A stretch of DNA of 64,000 nucleotides, taken from positions 104,242 to 168,241 of the forward strand of contig CAYPYD010000004.1 of the NCBI GenBank assembly GCA_964415195.1, in the 5' to 3' direction. Numbering within the stretch: the stretch's first letter is position 1; every line of letters begins with the position of its first letter. The notes under the pieces are model-generated. The model did no database searches, had not been told where the DNA came from, and worked only from the letters and a program-made list of their open reading frames with translations. The position numbers and the translations under genes are program-made. Source of the stretch: WTXA01 sp964415195. Lineage in GTDB: Bacteria; Bacillota; TC1. Shown one piece after another: positions 50,322 to 61,269 of this stretch.

Positions 50322-53300
50322 ATGAGCGATTTAATGAGAATGATTCCTTTCGGACAAATGATCGAATGGATGCAAAAAGAATACAAGGACCAAAATTCCA
50401 TATTTGGAATAAGAGACAACAAGTTTTATAGAAACGAAAGTGGTAAATTTATCGAAGTTAACGGTGAAAAAATTGCATCACCAATAGGACCAGCAGCCGG
50501 ACCTAATTCACAGTTGGCACAAAATATTGTTGCTTCATACCTAACAGGTTGTCGTTTCATTGAATTAAAAACAATTCAAGAAATGGATGGCGAAGCTTTA
50601 AGAGCTTGTGTTGCAAAACCATGTATCAACGTACAAGACGAAGGATATAACATTGAATGGTCAACAGAATTGACAGTTCAAGAAGCATATGACGAATATA
50701 TTAAAGCTTGGTTCATCCTATATGTAATGGGTAAAGAACTAGGACTAAACAATGGTAAAGACTTTGCCTTTAACATGAGCGTTGGCTATGATTTAGACAA
50801 TATCAAGAAACCAAAAGTTAGTGGTTTTATTGATAATATGATCGATGCTAGTAACACTCCTATCTGGAAAGAGTGTAAAGAATATCTTTTAAATAATCTT
50901 GACAAGTTTGAGAATGTTGATAAAGCATATGTTGAGTCGATTTCAGCTAATGTTTGTCCTTCAGCTACTATTTCTACTTTGCATGGATGTCCTCCGGCAG
51001 AAATTGAAAGAATTGCTATGTACTTACTTGAAGAAAAGAAACTTAATACTTTCATCAAAGCTAATCCAACCCTAAATGGTTATGAATTTGCTAGAAAATT
51101 GATGGATGATATGGGTTATGACTATATAGGGTTTGATGATCATCACTTTAACAACGACCTACAATGGGAAGATGCTATAGTAATGTTTGGAAGACTTATG
51201 GCAGTTGCAAATAAACTAAAATTAGGTTTTGGTGTTAAATTAACAAATACTTTTGCAGTACAAATTAAGAATAAAGAATTCGCTTCTGGTGATGAAATGT
51301 ACATGTCAGGACGTTCACTTTATCCGTTGACTATAAACTTAGCAAGAAAACTGTCCGACTATTTTAACGGACAATTACAAATATCCTATTCTGGTGGAGC
51401 TGATTTCTTTAATATCAAAGAAATTATCGGTGTTGGTATTCAGCCAGTAACTGTTGCTTCAACCATCTTAAAACCAGGTGGATATGAAAGAGTACAACAA
51501 CTTGCAGTAGAAGTTGAATCAATGTTAAATGGATCTTTTGCAGGTATTGATGTTGCTGCTTTAGGTAAGTTAGCAGATGAAGTTGTAACAAACAAATATC
51601 ACGTAAAATCTAGAAGAACTGCACAAAGCAGAAAAACTTCATCTCGTTTACCTTTATTAGATTGTTTCAAAGCACCTTGTAAAGATGGCGGATGCCCAAT
51701 AAACCAACAAATACCTGAATATTTAAAACTAGTAAGCGAAGGCAATTATGCAGATGCTTATAAAGTCATTGTCAATGATAATACAGCACCTGGAATTCTA
51801 GGAACTATATGTGATCATCAATGCCAGTACAAGTGTACTAGACTTGATTATGACGAGTCTCTAGAAATCAGAAATGCTAAAAAAATAGCTGTAGAAAACG
51901 CAGCAGATGCCTATATAGCAGACATTAAAGTAGCAGAATTAAGAACTGACAAAAAAGTTGCAGTTATAGGTGCTGGACCTGCGGGTATGGCAGTAGCAAC
52001 TTACTTAAGAAGAAATGGTGTTGCCGTTACTGTTATGGACAGAAAAGAAAAAGCTTATGGTATAGTTAACTACGTTATCCCTGAATTCAGAATTTCAGAC
52101 CAAATGATTGCTAGAGATACAGCACTAGCTGAAAAAGCTGGCGTTGAATTCAAATTCGGAATTGATGAAAACTTTGACTTAGGAAAACTTAAAGAAGAAT
52201 ATGATTACGTAGTAATCGCTATTGGAGCTTGGGGCAAAGGAACAAATCCAATCAACGAAAGAGTAACATCTATTATGGATTCACTAGCATTCCTAGAAAG
52301 CTATAAAGCTAATAAGGGCAATGTAACATTAGGTAAAGAAGTAGTAGTCATTGGTGGTGGAGACGTTGCTATGGACTGTGCTAGAGCTGCCAAGAGAGTT
52401 CCAGGCGTTGAAAAAGTAACTATCGTTTACAGAAGAAACATTGCAAGTATGCCTGCTGAAAAAGAAGAAATTGAAATGGCAATGGAAGATGGAGTGATAT
52501 TTAAAGAACTATTGGCTCCTATGTCATATTTCAATAATCACCTAACATGTGAAGTTATGGAACTTGGAGAAAAAGGTGAAGGCGGAAAATGTGCAATTAC
52601 AGGATCATGTAATATGATAAATATTGCTGCTGATGCTGTTATTGGAGCAACTGGAGCTAAAGTACAAAAAGAATTTTTCAAAGGCTTAGAACTTGACGAA
52701 AGAGGAAATGCCAAGATTACAGCTGACAACGAAACTTCAATGCCAGGAGTATTTATTGCTGGAGATTGTAAAACAGGAGCTTCAACAATAGTTAAAGCTG
52801 TTGCTGACGGTAAAACAGTTGCTAAAGCAATTTTAAGAAAAACACACCTAGGAAACGATTTTGTTAGATTCACTGTTAAACAAGACGAAGCTGACATATA
52901 TGCAAGAAAAGGTATTCTTAAAGAAGCTGTCAAGGATGCTAAAGACGGAGATCGTTGTTTAGTTTGTGACCAAATTTGCGAAATCTGCGTTGATGTTTGT
53001 CCTAACAGAGCTAATGTAAAAGTACTGGTTGGCAAAACACACCAAATACTTCACGTAGACGGTATGTGTAACGAATGTGGAAACTGCGGAATTTTCTGCC
53101 CACACACTGGCAACCCATACAAAGACAAAGTAACAATTTTCTGGACAGAAGAAGACTTCAAGGACAGCACTAATGTAGGCTTCTTGCCAACTGGCAAAGA
53201 TACATTCTTAGTTAGAATTGAAAATGGAAATGTAGTTGAGCATAAACTAGGTGATGGACAATTGTCACTACCTTTGGAAGCTATGTTAAACTCTGTCATA

Positions 53301-53333
53301 GAGAACTATGACTATTATGTTAAGAACCTATAA
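50322..53333 (+). CDS. ygfK: YgfK-type multi-domain flavin/Fe-S oxidoreductase
   Basis: A 1003-residue protein, often annotated as putative selenate reductase subunit. An N-terminal dihydroorotate dehydrogenase-like barrel (about 1-440) is followed by a CKDGGCPINQQIPEYL Fe-S linker. A GltD-like FAD/NAD(P)H domain follows, with VIGAGPAGMAVATYL (about 548-562) and VVIGGGDVAMDCAR (about 676-689). A C-terminal ferredoxin region has CDQICEICVDVCPNRA and CNECGNCGIFCPHTG. The true reaction is unproven; the co-occurrence with SsnA and Xdh implies a role in reductive purine or pyrimidine-ring chemistry. Confidence 0.92.
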   Translation: MSDLMRMIPFGQMIEWMQKEYKDQNSIFGIRDNKFYRNESGKFIEVNGEKIASPIGPAAGPNSQLAQNIVASYLTGCRFIELKTIQEMDGEALRACVAKPCINVQDEGYNIEWSTELTVQEAYDEYIKAWFILYVMGKELGLNNGKDFAFNMSVGYDLDNIKKPKVSGFIDNMIDASNTPIWKECKEYLLNNLDKFENVDKAYVESISANVCPSATISTLHGCPPAEIERIAMYLLEEKKLNTFIKANPTLNGYEFARKLMDDMGYDYIGFDDHHFNNDLQWEDAIVMFGRLMAVANKLKLGFGVKLTNTFAVQIKNKEFASGDEMYMSGRSLYPLTINLARKLSDYFNGQLQISYSGGADFFNIKEIIGVGIQPVTVASTILKPGGYERVQQLAVEVESMLNGSFAGIDVAALGKLADEVVTNKYHVKSRRTAQSRKTSSRLPLLDCFKAPCKDGGCPINQQIPEYLKLVSEGNYADAYKVIVNDNTAPGILGTICDHQCQYKCTRLDYDESLEIRNAKKIAVENAADAYIADIKVAELRTDKKVAVIGAGPAGMAVATYLRRNGVAVTVMDRKEKAYGIVNYVIPEFRISDQMIARDTALAEKAGVEFKFGIDENFDLGKLKEEYDYVVIAIGAWGKGTNPINERVTSIMDSLAFLESYKANKGNVTLGKEVVVIGGGDVAMDCARAAKRVPGVEKVTIVYRRNIASMPAEKEEIEMAMEDGVIFKELLAPMSYFNNHLTCEVMELGEKGEGGKCAITGSCNMINIAADAVIGATGAKVQKEFFKGLELDERGNAKITADNETSMPGVFIAGDCKTGASTIVKAVADGKTVAKAILRKTHLGNDFVRFTVKQDEADIYARKGILKEAVKDAKDGDRCLVCDQICEICVDVCPNRANVKVLVGKTHQILHVDGMCNECGNCGIFCPHTGNPYKDKVTIFWTEEDFKDSTNVGFLPTGKDTFLVRIENGNVVEHKLGDGQLSLPLEAMLNSVIENYDYYVKNL

Positions 53334-53345
53334 AGGAGAAACAAT

Positions 53346-54674
53346 ATGTTATTAATTGGAAATGGTAAAGTATTTACCAGAGATGAAAACAATCAATTTA
53401 TAGAAAACGGTGCTGTCCTAATAGACGGTAAGGTTATCAAAGCAATAGGCAAAACTGAAGATCTAAAAAAACAATATCCACAAGCTGAATACAAAGATGC
53501 TAGAGGAAGACTAGTTATGCCAGGATTTATTAACACACACATGCACTACTACAGCACATTTGCTAGAGGGATGTCCTTGGACAGCCCTCCAGCTACAATG
53601 TTCAGCATGATTCTTGAAAATTTATGGTGGAAACTAGACAAAATGTTAACATTAGAAGACGTTTACTACAGTGCTGCAGGTCCTATGCTTGATCAAATCA
53701 AGTCAGGTGTTACTACAGTAATTGACCACCATGCTAGCCCATATGCAGTTAAAGGCAGTTTGTTTAAAATTGCTGATGCTGCTAAAGATTTAGGAATAAG
53801 AAGTAACTTGTGTTACGAGATTTCTGATAGAGATGGCGCTAAAATCAAGGATGAAGGTATTGCTGAAAGTGTTGATTTCGTTAAATATTGCCAAGAGCAA
53901 AAAGACGATATGATCAAAGGAATGTTCGGAATGCACGCTTCTATGACTATTTCAGATAGTACTTTAGATGAAGTAGTTTCTGCTGCTAAAGGATTAGGCG
54001 CTGGTATACACGTACACTCAGCTGAAGGCATAGAAGACGTTGCTGATTCACTTGCTAAATACAAAATGAGAGTTGTTGAGAGATGGTATAAGAAGGGCGT
54101 ACTAGACGAAAAGAGTATTGCTGTACACTGTATCCATGTTACTGACGATGAAATTGGTATGTTAAAAGATAGTGGAACAGCTGTTGTTCATAATCCAGAA
54201 TCTAATATGGGTAATGCTGTAGGCGTTTCACCTATTCTAAAGATGATGGACAAAGGTGTTTTACTTGGACTTGGAACTGATGGTTACACAGCTGATATGA
54301 CTGAGTCATACAAAGTTGCGGGTATCCTTCAAAGACATAATGAAGCAAAACCATTCGTAGCTTGGGGTGAAGTACCTACAATGCTATTTGAAAACAACAA
54401 AATTATCACAAATAGATATTTAGATGGACATGTTGGTACATTAAAAGAAGGCGCTTATGCCGATGTAATCATAGTTGACTACAATCCTCCAACACCAATG
54501 GATGCCGGTAATATTAACGGACATATCCTATTTGGAGTAACTGGAAGACATGTAGATACAACAATTGTCAATGGTAAAATATTAATGGATGAGAGAAAAC
54601 TAGTTAACATAGATGAAGAAGCCATAATGGCAAGAAGCAGAGAGTTGGCAACATCTCTTTGGAGCAGAATCTAA
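53346..54674 (+). CDS. ssnA: SsnA-type amidohydrolase
   Basis: A 442-residue metal-dependent aminohydrolase. GFINTHMHYYSTFARGM has the HxH metal site. FGMHASMTIS, VHCIHVTDDE and GLGTDGYTADM supply the later His, His and Asp ligands. SsnA is a relative of guanine deaminase and chlorohydrolases, and acts in purine catabolism, perhaps on an amino-purine or ring-opened intermediate. It begins 12 bases after ygfK with AAAGGAGAAACAAT upstream. Confidence 0.93.
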   Translation: MLLIGNGKVFTRDENNQFIENGAVLIDGKVIKAIGKTEDLKKQYPQAEYKDARGRLVMPGFINTHMHYYSTFARGMSLDSPPATMFSMILENLWWKLDKMLTLEDVYYSAAGPMLDQIKSGVTTVIDHHASPYAVKGSLFKIADAAKDLGIRSNLCYEISDRDGAKIKDEGIAESVDFVKYCQEQKDDMIKGMFGMHASMTISDSTLDEVVSAAKGLGAGIHVHSAEGIEDVADSLAKYKMRVVERWYKKGVLDEKSIAVHCIHVTDDEIGMLKDSGTAVVHNPESNMGNAVGVSPILKMMDKGVLLGLGTDGYTADMTESYKVAGILQRHNEAKPFVAWGEVPTMLFENNKIITNRYLDGHVGTLKEGAYADVIIVDYNPPTPMDAGNINGHILFGVTGRHVDTTIVNGKILMDERKLVNIDEEAIMARSRELATSLWSRI

Positions 54675-54698
54675 AGTTTTCTCGAAAGGAGAGTTTCA

Positions 54699-57002
54699 AT
54701 GGAACATAAGGTAATAGGTAAAAGTGTTGAAAGATGGGATGCTATTGCCAAGGTAACAGGAAGAGCCAACTATACTGGAGATATTCCTCAAAAAGAACTT
54801 CTTTATGGTAAAATTTGCAGAGCAAAGATTACTCATGGAAAAGTAAAGAATATGGATATTAGTGAAGCTTTAAAAGTACCTGGAGTAGTAAAAATCCTTA
54901 CACCTGATGACGTACCAGAGATATCTTTCCCGACAGCAGGACATCCGTATAGTTTGGATCCAAAATTTGCAGATATTGCAGATCGCAGAATCCTAACTAG
55001 AAATGTTCGCCTGTATGGTGACGAGATAGCTGCAGTAATCGCTGAATCTGAATTGGCCGCAGAAATAGCAGTATCTAAAATTAAAGTTGAATATGAAGAA
55101 TATGAGTTTTATCTAACACCTGAAGAAGCTTTAAAAGAGGGTGCAGTGGAAATTCATGAAGGAACAAAAAATATCATAGCCGAAACCAAGGCAGAAATAG
55201 GTGATATTGATGCTGGTTTTAAAAAAGCAGATTTTATAATTGAGGATGTATGTGCTACACCAATAGTACAACATTGTCAGATGGAAAATCAGATAGCATA
55301 TGCCTATAAGGATGTTGATAATAGATGGGTTTGTGTATCATCTACCCAAATTCCTCATATTTGTCGCAGAATACTTGGACAAGCATTTGGAATGCCTTGG
55401 GGAAGATTTAGAGTCATTAAGCCATTTATTGGTGGAGGCTTTGGTAACAAACAGGATATTACAATAGAGCCATTGGTAGTAGCCATGTCTATGGCAGTTG
55501 GAGGAAAAGCTGTAATACTAGATCTCCATAGAGAAGAAGTCTTTGCCTGGACCCGTGTAAGACATGCCATCAGTTATAAAGTTAAAATGGGCTTTACTAA
55601 GGATGGTGTTATAACAGCGGCAGATATTGACGCAACTTCAAATAATGGTGCCTATGCATCACATGGACATTCAATTGTAGCTAAAGGTGGTGGCATAACA
55701 ACCGCAATTTACAAAATACCAAACTTTAGATATAAGGCTAGAACTGTATATACAAACACTGCAGCTGCTGGAGCTATGAGGGGTTATGGAGTACCTCAAA
55801 TTACTTATGCCTTAGAAACTTTCATGAATAAAGTTAGTATTCAAACTGGTATTGATCAGTTTGAATTAAGGGAAAAGAACTTAACAAATGTAAATGAAGA
55901 AAACCCTCTTCTACATATGGTTCAACATACAATGAGCTTAAGAGAGTGCTTTGAAAAAGGTAAAGAAGTTTTCAAATGGGACGAAAAAAGAAAAGCTATC
56001 GATAACACTAAATCTGGGGATTATGTAAGAGGTCTTGGAATGGCAGCATTCGCCTATACTTCAGGAGCATATCCTAAGACTATGGAAATTGGTGGTTGTA
56101 GACTTATTTTAAACCAGGATGGAAGCATCAAGATGATGGTAGGTGCAACTGAAATAGGACAAGGTGCAGATACTGTATTTAGTCAAATGGTTGCAGATAC
56201 TGTGGGTATTCCTTTTGAATGGGTAATAGCTGATGCAGTAACTGATACAGATATTGCCCCATTTGATACGGGTGCCTATGCTTCAAGACAAACATTTGTC
56301 TCTGGAATGGCTGTTAAAAAAGCAGCTGTGGAATTAAGAGATAAAATTCTTCAAGCTTCCTATGATTTCTCAAAGTTAGGTAACAAGGTCCCGGTTGAAG
56401 ACATGGATATTGTTGATGGTAACATTATACAAAAACATAATGGACAGATTATCGAAACACTTGGAGACTTAGCTTTGAAAACATATTATGATATGCATAC
56501 AGGTTTTTGTCTAACAGCGGATGTATCAAATAGATGTATCAAGAATGCATATCCATTTGGAGTAACATTGTGTGAGGTAGAGGTAGACAAGAAAACTGGT
56601 AAAGTAGAAGTGCTATCAATACTAAACATACATGATTCAGGGAAGATCATCAATCCATTGCTAGCTGCCGGACAAGTTGAAGGTGGAATGGCACAGGGAT
56701 TAGGCTATGGTCTAGCTGAAGAATTAAAATATGATGAAAAAACAGGTAAGCCGTTAAACAACAATTTGTTGGACTACAAGATGCCAACATTTATGGATGT
56801 TCCAGATTTAGGTGTGTCTTTTGTGGAAATTGATGATCCAGTGGGACCTTATGGCAATAAGTCACTTGGTGAACCTCCATTGTGCAGTCCGGCACCTGCT
56901 CTAAGAAATGCAATTATTGACGCTTTGGGAATATATGTAAAAGATATACCTGTCACTCCTCAAAAGATAATTGAGGCTTTAAGTGAAAATAGGGAGGTGT
57001 AG
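54699..57002 (+). CDS. xdhA: xanthine dehydrogenase, molybdenum-binding subunit
   Basis: A 767-residue molybdopterin subunit. GGGFGNKQD, RGYGVPQ, GATEIGQGADTVF and LGEPPLCSPAPALRNAI are conserved; the glutamate in GEPPL is the catalytic base. With xdhB and xdhC it forms the three-subunit hydroxylase for hypoxanthine and xanthine. CGAAAGGAGAGTTTCA precedes the ATG. Confidence 0.94.
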   Translation: MEHKVIGKSVERWDAIAKVTGRANYTGDIPQKELLYGKICRAKITHGKVKNMDISEALKVPGVVKILTPDDVPEISFPTAGHPYSLDPKFADIADRRILTRNVRLYGDEIAAVIAESELAAEIAVSKIKVEYEEYEFYLTPEEALKEGAVEIHEGTKNIIAETKAEIGDIDAGFKKADFIIEDVCATPIVQHCQMENQIAYAYKDVDNRWVCVSSTQIPHICRRILGQAFGMPWGRFRVIKPFIGGGFGNKQDITIEPLVVAMSMAVGGKAVILDLHREEVFAWTRVRHAISYKVKMGFTKDGVITAADIDATSNNGAYASHGHSIVAKGGGITTAIYKIPNFRYKARTVYTNTAAAGAMRGYGVPQITYALETFMNKVSIQTGIDQFELREKNLTNVNEENPLLHMVQHTMSLRECFEKGKEVFKWDEKRKAIDNTKSGDYVRGLGMAAFAYTSGAYPKTMEIGGCRLILNQDGSIKMMVGATEIGQGADTVFSQMVADTVGIPFEWVIADAVTDTDIAPFDTGAYASRQTFVSGMAVKKAAVELRDKILQASYDFSKLGNKVPVEDMDIVDGNIIQKHNGQIIETLGDLALKTYYDMHTGFCLTADVSNRCIKNAYPFGVTLCEVEVDKKTGKVEVLSILNIHDSGKIINPLLAAGQVEGGMAQGLGYGLAEELKYDEKTGKPLNNNLLDYKMPTFMDVPDLGVSFVEIDDPVGPYGNKSLGEPPLCSPAPALRNAIIDALGIYVKDIPVTPQKIIEALSENREV

Positions 57003-57005
57003 GAA

Positions 57006-57878
57006 ATGTATCAAATTAATGGATATTTTGAAGCTTCCACTATTAAGGAAGCCATTGACTATCTGATAGGAAATGAAAACAGTCAAGTAATAGCTGGAGG
57101 TACAGATGTTCTAATAAAGACTAGGGAAAGAAAATCTGGTTATACAGATAAAGACTTGGTCGGTATTATGAGAATTCCTGAATTAAAAGGCATCAATCTT
57201 GATGATGATGGTAATATCTTGATTGGTAGTACAACTACTTTCACTGAAGTAGAAGAAGACGAAATAATTCAAATGAATATACCTTCACTTGCTGCAGCAT
57301 GTGGCAGTGTTGGTGGACCTCAAATTAGAAACATTGGAACAATAGGTGGTAATGTTGCCAATGGTGCAACTTCAGCTGATAGTGCTTCAACATTATTTGC
57401 CATGGATGCAGTTATATGCCTTGAAGGATCTGATGGTAAAAGAGAATTACCAATTAAGGAATTTTATCTTGGACCTGGTAAAGTAGCCTTGAACAAAGGT
57501 GAATTGATGACACACATCAAGATTCTTAAAGAAAACTTCATGTGTTTTAAAGGACACTATATTAAGTTCAGCCAAAGAAAAGCGATGGATATTGCAACTC
57601 TTGGATGTTCAGTAATGGTAAAGACTACTGGGAATAAGATTGATGATCTTAAAATTGCTTACGGTGTAGCAGGACCTACTCCTATACGTGCAACTGAAGC
57701 TGAAGCTATGGCTAAAGGTATGGAAATAACAGCTGAAAATCTCGACTTAATTGGTGAGAAATGCTTGGAAAATGCCAGTGCCAGAGATTCCTGGAGAGCA
57801 TCAAAAGCCTTTAGACAACAATTAATCAGAGAGCTTCCTAAGAGAGCTATCAAGATTGCCCTAGGAGGTGGAGAATAA
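57006..57878 (+). CDS. xdhB: xanthine dehydrogenase, FAD-binding subunit
   Basis: A 290-residue flavoprotein. VIAGGTDVLIKTRERKSG is the first FAD-binding loop and IGTIGGNVANGATSADSAST the second, as in the CO-dehydrogenase medium-subunit family. It takes electrons from the Fe-S subunit to NAD. It starts three bases after xdhA and overlaps xdhC by one base. Confidence 0.95.
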   Translation: MYQINGYFEASTIKEAIDYLIGNENSQVIAGGTDVLIKTRERKSGYTDKDLVGIMRIPELKGINLDDDGNILIGSTTTFTEVEEDEIIQMNIPSLAAACGSVGGPQIRNIGTIGGNVANGATSADSASTLFAMDAVICLEGSDGKRELPIKEFYLGPGKVALNKGELMTHIKILKENFMCFKGHYIKFSQRKAMDIATLGCSVMVKTTGNKIDDLKIAYGVAGPTPIRATEAEAMAKGMEITAENLDLIGEKCLENASARDSWRASKAFRQQLIRELPKRAIKIALGGGE

Positions 57879-58354
57879 TGTTAAAAACAATTAATTTTAC
57901 ATTAAATGGAAGAGCTATGGAACTACAAGTTGACGTTCGTGAATCTCTACTTGATATGATAAGAAACAGACTTCACTTGACTGGTACCAAACAAGGTTGT
58001 GGAGTTGGAGAGTGTGGTGCCTGTGCAGTATTAATTGACGGACAGACACTTGATTCTTGCATCTATTTAGCAGTTTGGGCTGACGGCAAGGATATAGTTA
58101 CCATTGAAGGATTGACAGGCGCTGATGGAAGTTTAACAGACTTGCAGCAGAACTTTGTAGATAAAGGAGCTGTACAATGTGGATTCTGTACTCCAGGATT
58201 TGTTGTATCTGCTACTGCCTTACTTGAGAAAAAACCTAATCCTACAAAAGCAGAAATAAGGAGAGGTTTATCAGGTAATCTTTGCCGTTGCACAGGTTAC
58301 CAAAAAATTCTTGATGCTGTAGAATCAACTGCAGATCAGAGGAGGAATAAATAA
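57878..58354 (+). CDS. xdhC: xanthine dehydrogenase, [2Fe-2S] subunit
   Basis: A 158-residue protein with two [2Fe-2S] clusters. The plant-type cluster is in GCGVGECGACAVLIDG with a later Cys in LDSC. The second is in VQCGFCTPGF and GNLCRCTGYQK. It relays electrons from the molybdenum subunit to the FAD subunit. TAATG couples it to xdhB. Confidence 0.96.
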   Translation: MLKTINFTLNGRAMELQVDVRESLLDMIRNRLHLTGTKQGCGVGECGACAVLIDGQTLDSCIYLAVWADGKDIVTIEGLTGADGSLTDLQQNFVDKGAVQCGFCTPGFVVSATALLEKKPNPTKAEIRRGLSGNLCRCTGYQKILDAVESTADQRRNK

Positions 58355-58356
58355 AT

Positions 58357-61113
58357 ATGATTAAAACAAGTTTTATAGTTAATGGGAAAAGTTATGAAAT
58401 TGAAGTTGACGAAAATCAGAACCTACTTAACTATCTTAGAGACGAACTACAACTATATGGAACAAAAAATGGTTGTGGTAAGGCTCAGTGTGGTGCTTGC
58501 ACACTTATAATAAATGGTGATGCAAAAAGAGCTTGTACAATAAAAATGAGCAAGGTTGAAGGGGCTGTAATAGAGACTATCGAAGGTCTTTCTAAAGGTG
58601 GAGAACTTCATCCTGTACAAGTTGGATTTGTAAATACTGGTGCGATTCAATGTGGATTTTGTACACCAGGTATGATTATGTCAGCTAAGGCACTTTTAGA
58701 TAAGAATTTAAATCCGACTAAAGCTGAAATACAAAATGCCTTGAAATTCAATATCTGTCGATGTACTGGATATGTAGCTATTATTGATGCAGTTGAAATG
58801 GCTGCTAAAATACTTAGAGGAGAAGATGTAACCTATCTACCAACAGAAGGTGGAATTGGTACTTCACCAATAGGTAAGGATGTAGTCCAAAAAGCTTTAG
58901 GACTTCCTATCTATGCAGAAGACAGAGAATTTCCTAACATGATGTACGGAAAGTTGAAGTATACAGATTACCCTTCAGCAATCGTTAAAAAGATAGACAC
59001 TAGCAAAGCTGAGGCTTTAGAGGGTGTAGTTAAAGTATTAACTGCAGATGATATTCCTGGAAGAAAGACTTTTGGACTTTTAAACCCTCATCAACCTGTA
59101 ATGGTTCCTGTTGGTGGTAAAGTTAGATATGTTGGAGATCCTATTGCTACAGTTTTGGCTGATAGTTTGAAAGTAGCTGAAGCTGCTGTTAAGTTAATTG
59201 AGGTTGAATACGAAGTTCTTGACGGTGTTTGGTCAGTTGAAGATGCCTTAAATGATAAAAGATTTGAAATATGGAATAAGGAAGATGTTGCATCACATAC
59301 TAAAATTAGACGTGGTGACACTGATAAGGCTTTTGAAGAATGCGACTTAATTGTTGAAGATGATTTCTATGTACCTAATATTGAACATGCTTATATGGAA
59401 ATTGAAGCTTGTGTTACTAATATGGACAAAAATGGAGCAATTCATGTTCATATGTCTCATCAAGGTGCCTATGACATGAGAAACATGTTTGTTAAAACCT
59501 TAAATGTTGATGATGAAATGGTTATTATGGATACTTGTCCAACTGGTGGTGGTTTTGGTGGTAAAGAAGAACCAACAATTCACCTGCATTGTGCTTTAGG
59601 TACTTTGTTAACTGGTAGACCTTGTAAGATTGTAATGACTAGAGAAGAATCAATTATGGTTTCAACAAAACGTCATGCTGAAAAAATACATATGAAGTAT
59701 GGTGTGAAAAAGGATGGTACATTCCATGCCTTTAGAGGAAGAGCAGACGTTGAATGCGGTGCTTATGATTCTTTAAGCGGACCAGTAGTATTTAGATCAG
59801 GTGTTGTTATGAATGGACCTTATGCAGTTCCTTTTGCACATACTGATAGTATAGGTCATTATACCAATACTCCTCCAGGTGGAGCTTTCAGGGGCTTCGG
59901 TAGCACACAAGTAACTTTTGGAGCTGAAATCCTAGTTGATGAAATTGCTAGAAAACTTGAAATGGATCCATTTGAAATCAGGTTGAAAAATGCCTTGGAA
60001 GATGGAAAACAAGGTATCACTGGTCAAACTATGGGTACTGGTATTGGTTTGAAGAAAAGTTTAATTATGGTGAAAGAACAACTTGAAAAAGTTAAAAATC
60101 AATATCAACCAAGCGGACCAAACAAGAAAATTGGTATCGGTGTTGCTTCATCATACAAGAATGTTGGTATAGGTATAGGTCTACATGACGGTGCTGGTGC
60201 TAAGATGGAACTAAAAGCTGATGGTACTATTATGTTGAAACATGGTGCTGCTTCACTTGGTCAAGGACCAGATACAACTTTTGCTCAAATTGCTTCAACT
60301 GTAACTGGAATTCCTTATAGTAAGATAGAAGTTATAAATAATATAACTCCAGATTGTCCAAATGGTGAAGAAACAACTGCATCAAGACAGACATTCGTAA
60401 CAGGCAATGCAACAAAAGGTTGTGCTGATTTATTTAAAACCGAACTAATCAATAAAATTGAAACTGGTTTTGGTAAAAAGTATGATTTAATTGAGTATAA
60501 TGACAAGGGTGTTTTACTTAATGGAACACTTGTAAATTATAAGGAACTAGTAGATAGAATTGGAAGTTTTGAGGTCGAGTATGAATACATACCACCACAA
60601 ACAAGCCCGCTAAATACTATGAATACTCCAAATCCTGGTGATAATCCAGTTGATTATAAAATTCACTATTCTTATACATTTGCTACTCATGCTCTAATAC
60701 TAGAAGTAGATGAGTTGACAGGCGAATATCAGATATTAAGAATAATTGCTGCCAATGACTTAGGTACGGCGATCCACCCATTACAGTCTGAGGGACAGAT
60801 TGCTGGTGGCGTAATGATGGGAGTTGGTTATGCAAAGAGTGAAGAGTTTGTTACTAAGGAAGGAAGAGTTGTTACTGACAATTTGGCCAAGCTTAAACTT
60901 CCAAAAATAACAGATTTACCAGATATGGATATTATACTTGTAGAGGATCCTCAACTTGAGGGACCATTTGGAGCAAAGGGTATGGGAGAACTTCCTGTTA
61001 ATCCTGTTGCACCAGCAGTTTCCAATGCGATTTTTGACGCTATAGGTGTTAGGGTAAGAAGTCTTCCAATTACAAAGGAAAAAGTACTTGATGCAATAAA
61101 TAATAGGGCTTAG
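58357..61113 (+). CDS. xdhD: XdhD-type fused Fe-S/molybdenum hydroxylase
   Basis: A 918-residue fusion. Residues 1-155 hold two [2Fe-2S] motifs (GCGKAQCGACTLIING, IQCGFCTPGMIM, NICRCTGY). The rest is a molybdopterin domain with GGGFGGKEEP, GAFRGFGSTQ, LGQGPDTTF and GAKGMGELPVNPVAPAVSNA. It lacks an FAD domain. XdhD relatives are considered selenium-dependent purine hydroxylases. It starts three bases after xdhC and may share the xdhB flavoprotein, since no ygfM-type gene is in the window. Confidence 0.92.
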   Translation: MIKTSFIVNGKSYEIEVDENQNLLNYLRDELQLYGTKNGCGKAQCGACTLIINGDAKRACTIKMSKVEGAVIETIEGLSKGGELHPVQVGFVNTGAIQCGFCTPGMIMSAKALLDKNLNPTKAEIQNALKFNICRCTGYVAIIDAVEMAAKILRGEDVTYLPTEGGIGTSPIGKDVVQKALGLPIYAEDREFPNMMYGKLKYTDYPSAIVKKIDTSKAEALEGVVKVLTADDIPGRKTFGLLNPHQPVMVPVGGKVRYVGDPIATVLADSLKVAEAAVKLIEVEYEVLDGVWSVEDALNDKRFEIWNKEDVASHTKIRRGDTDKAFEECDLIVEDDFYVPNIEHAYMEIEACVTNMDKNGAIHVHMSHQGAYDMRNMFVKTLNVDDEMVIMDTCPTGGGFGGKEEPTIHLHCALGTLLTGRPCKIVMTREESIMVSTKRHAEKIHMKYGVKKDGTFHAFRGRADVECGAYDSLSGPVVFRSGVVMNGPYAVPFAHTDSIGHYTNTPPGGAFRGFGSTQVTFGAEILVDEIARKLEMDPFEIRLKNALEDGKQGITGQTMGTGIGLKKSLIMVKEQLEKVKNQYQPSGPNKKIGIGVASSYKNVGIGIGLHDGAGAKMELKADGTIMLKHGAASLGQGPDTTFAQIASTVTGIPYSKIEVINNITPDCPNGEETTASRQTFVTGNATKGCADLFKTELINKIETGFGKKYDLIEYNDKGVLLNGTLVNYKELVDRIGSFEVEYEYIPPQTSPLNTMNTPNPGDNPVDYKIHYSYTFATHALILEVDELTGEYQILRIIAANDLGTAIHPLQSEGQIAGGVMMGVGYAKSEEFVTKEGRVVTDNLAKLKLPKITDLPDMDIILVEDPQLEGPFGAKGMGELPVNPVAPAVSNAIFDAIGVRVRSLPITKEKVLDAINNRA

Positions 61114-61269
61114 AAAACGATTTCATAAAAAGAAATTTCGAGTTTCATATAGTATTATTTATTCCTAAGGAGTATAATTACTTCAAAGTAAGATTATTAC
61201 TTTAAGGATTGTGACGAATACCTTTTAGTTGATTGAAAGAATTTTCAATAATATGAAGGAGGATGGAAA

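Noticed and set aside
50322..61113. Possible in-frame UGA selenocysteine codons in ygfK, xdhA or xdhD
   Set aside because: All three frames are full length without internal stops. Selenium in this enzyme group is a labile cofactor, not selenocysteine.
61114..61269. Possible purine riboswitch before the BMP-type importer
   Set aside because: The conserved riboswitch loops and the three-stem junction were not found; only an AT-rich leader is seen.
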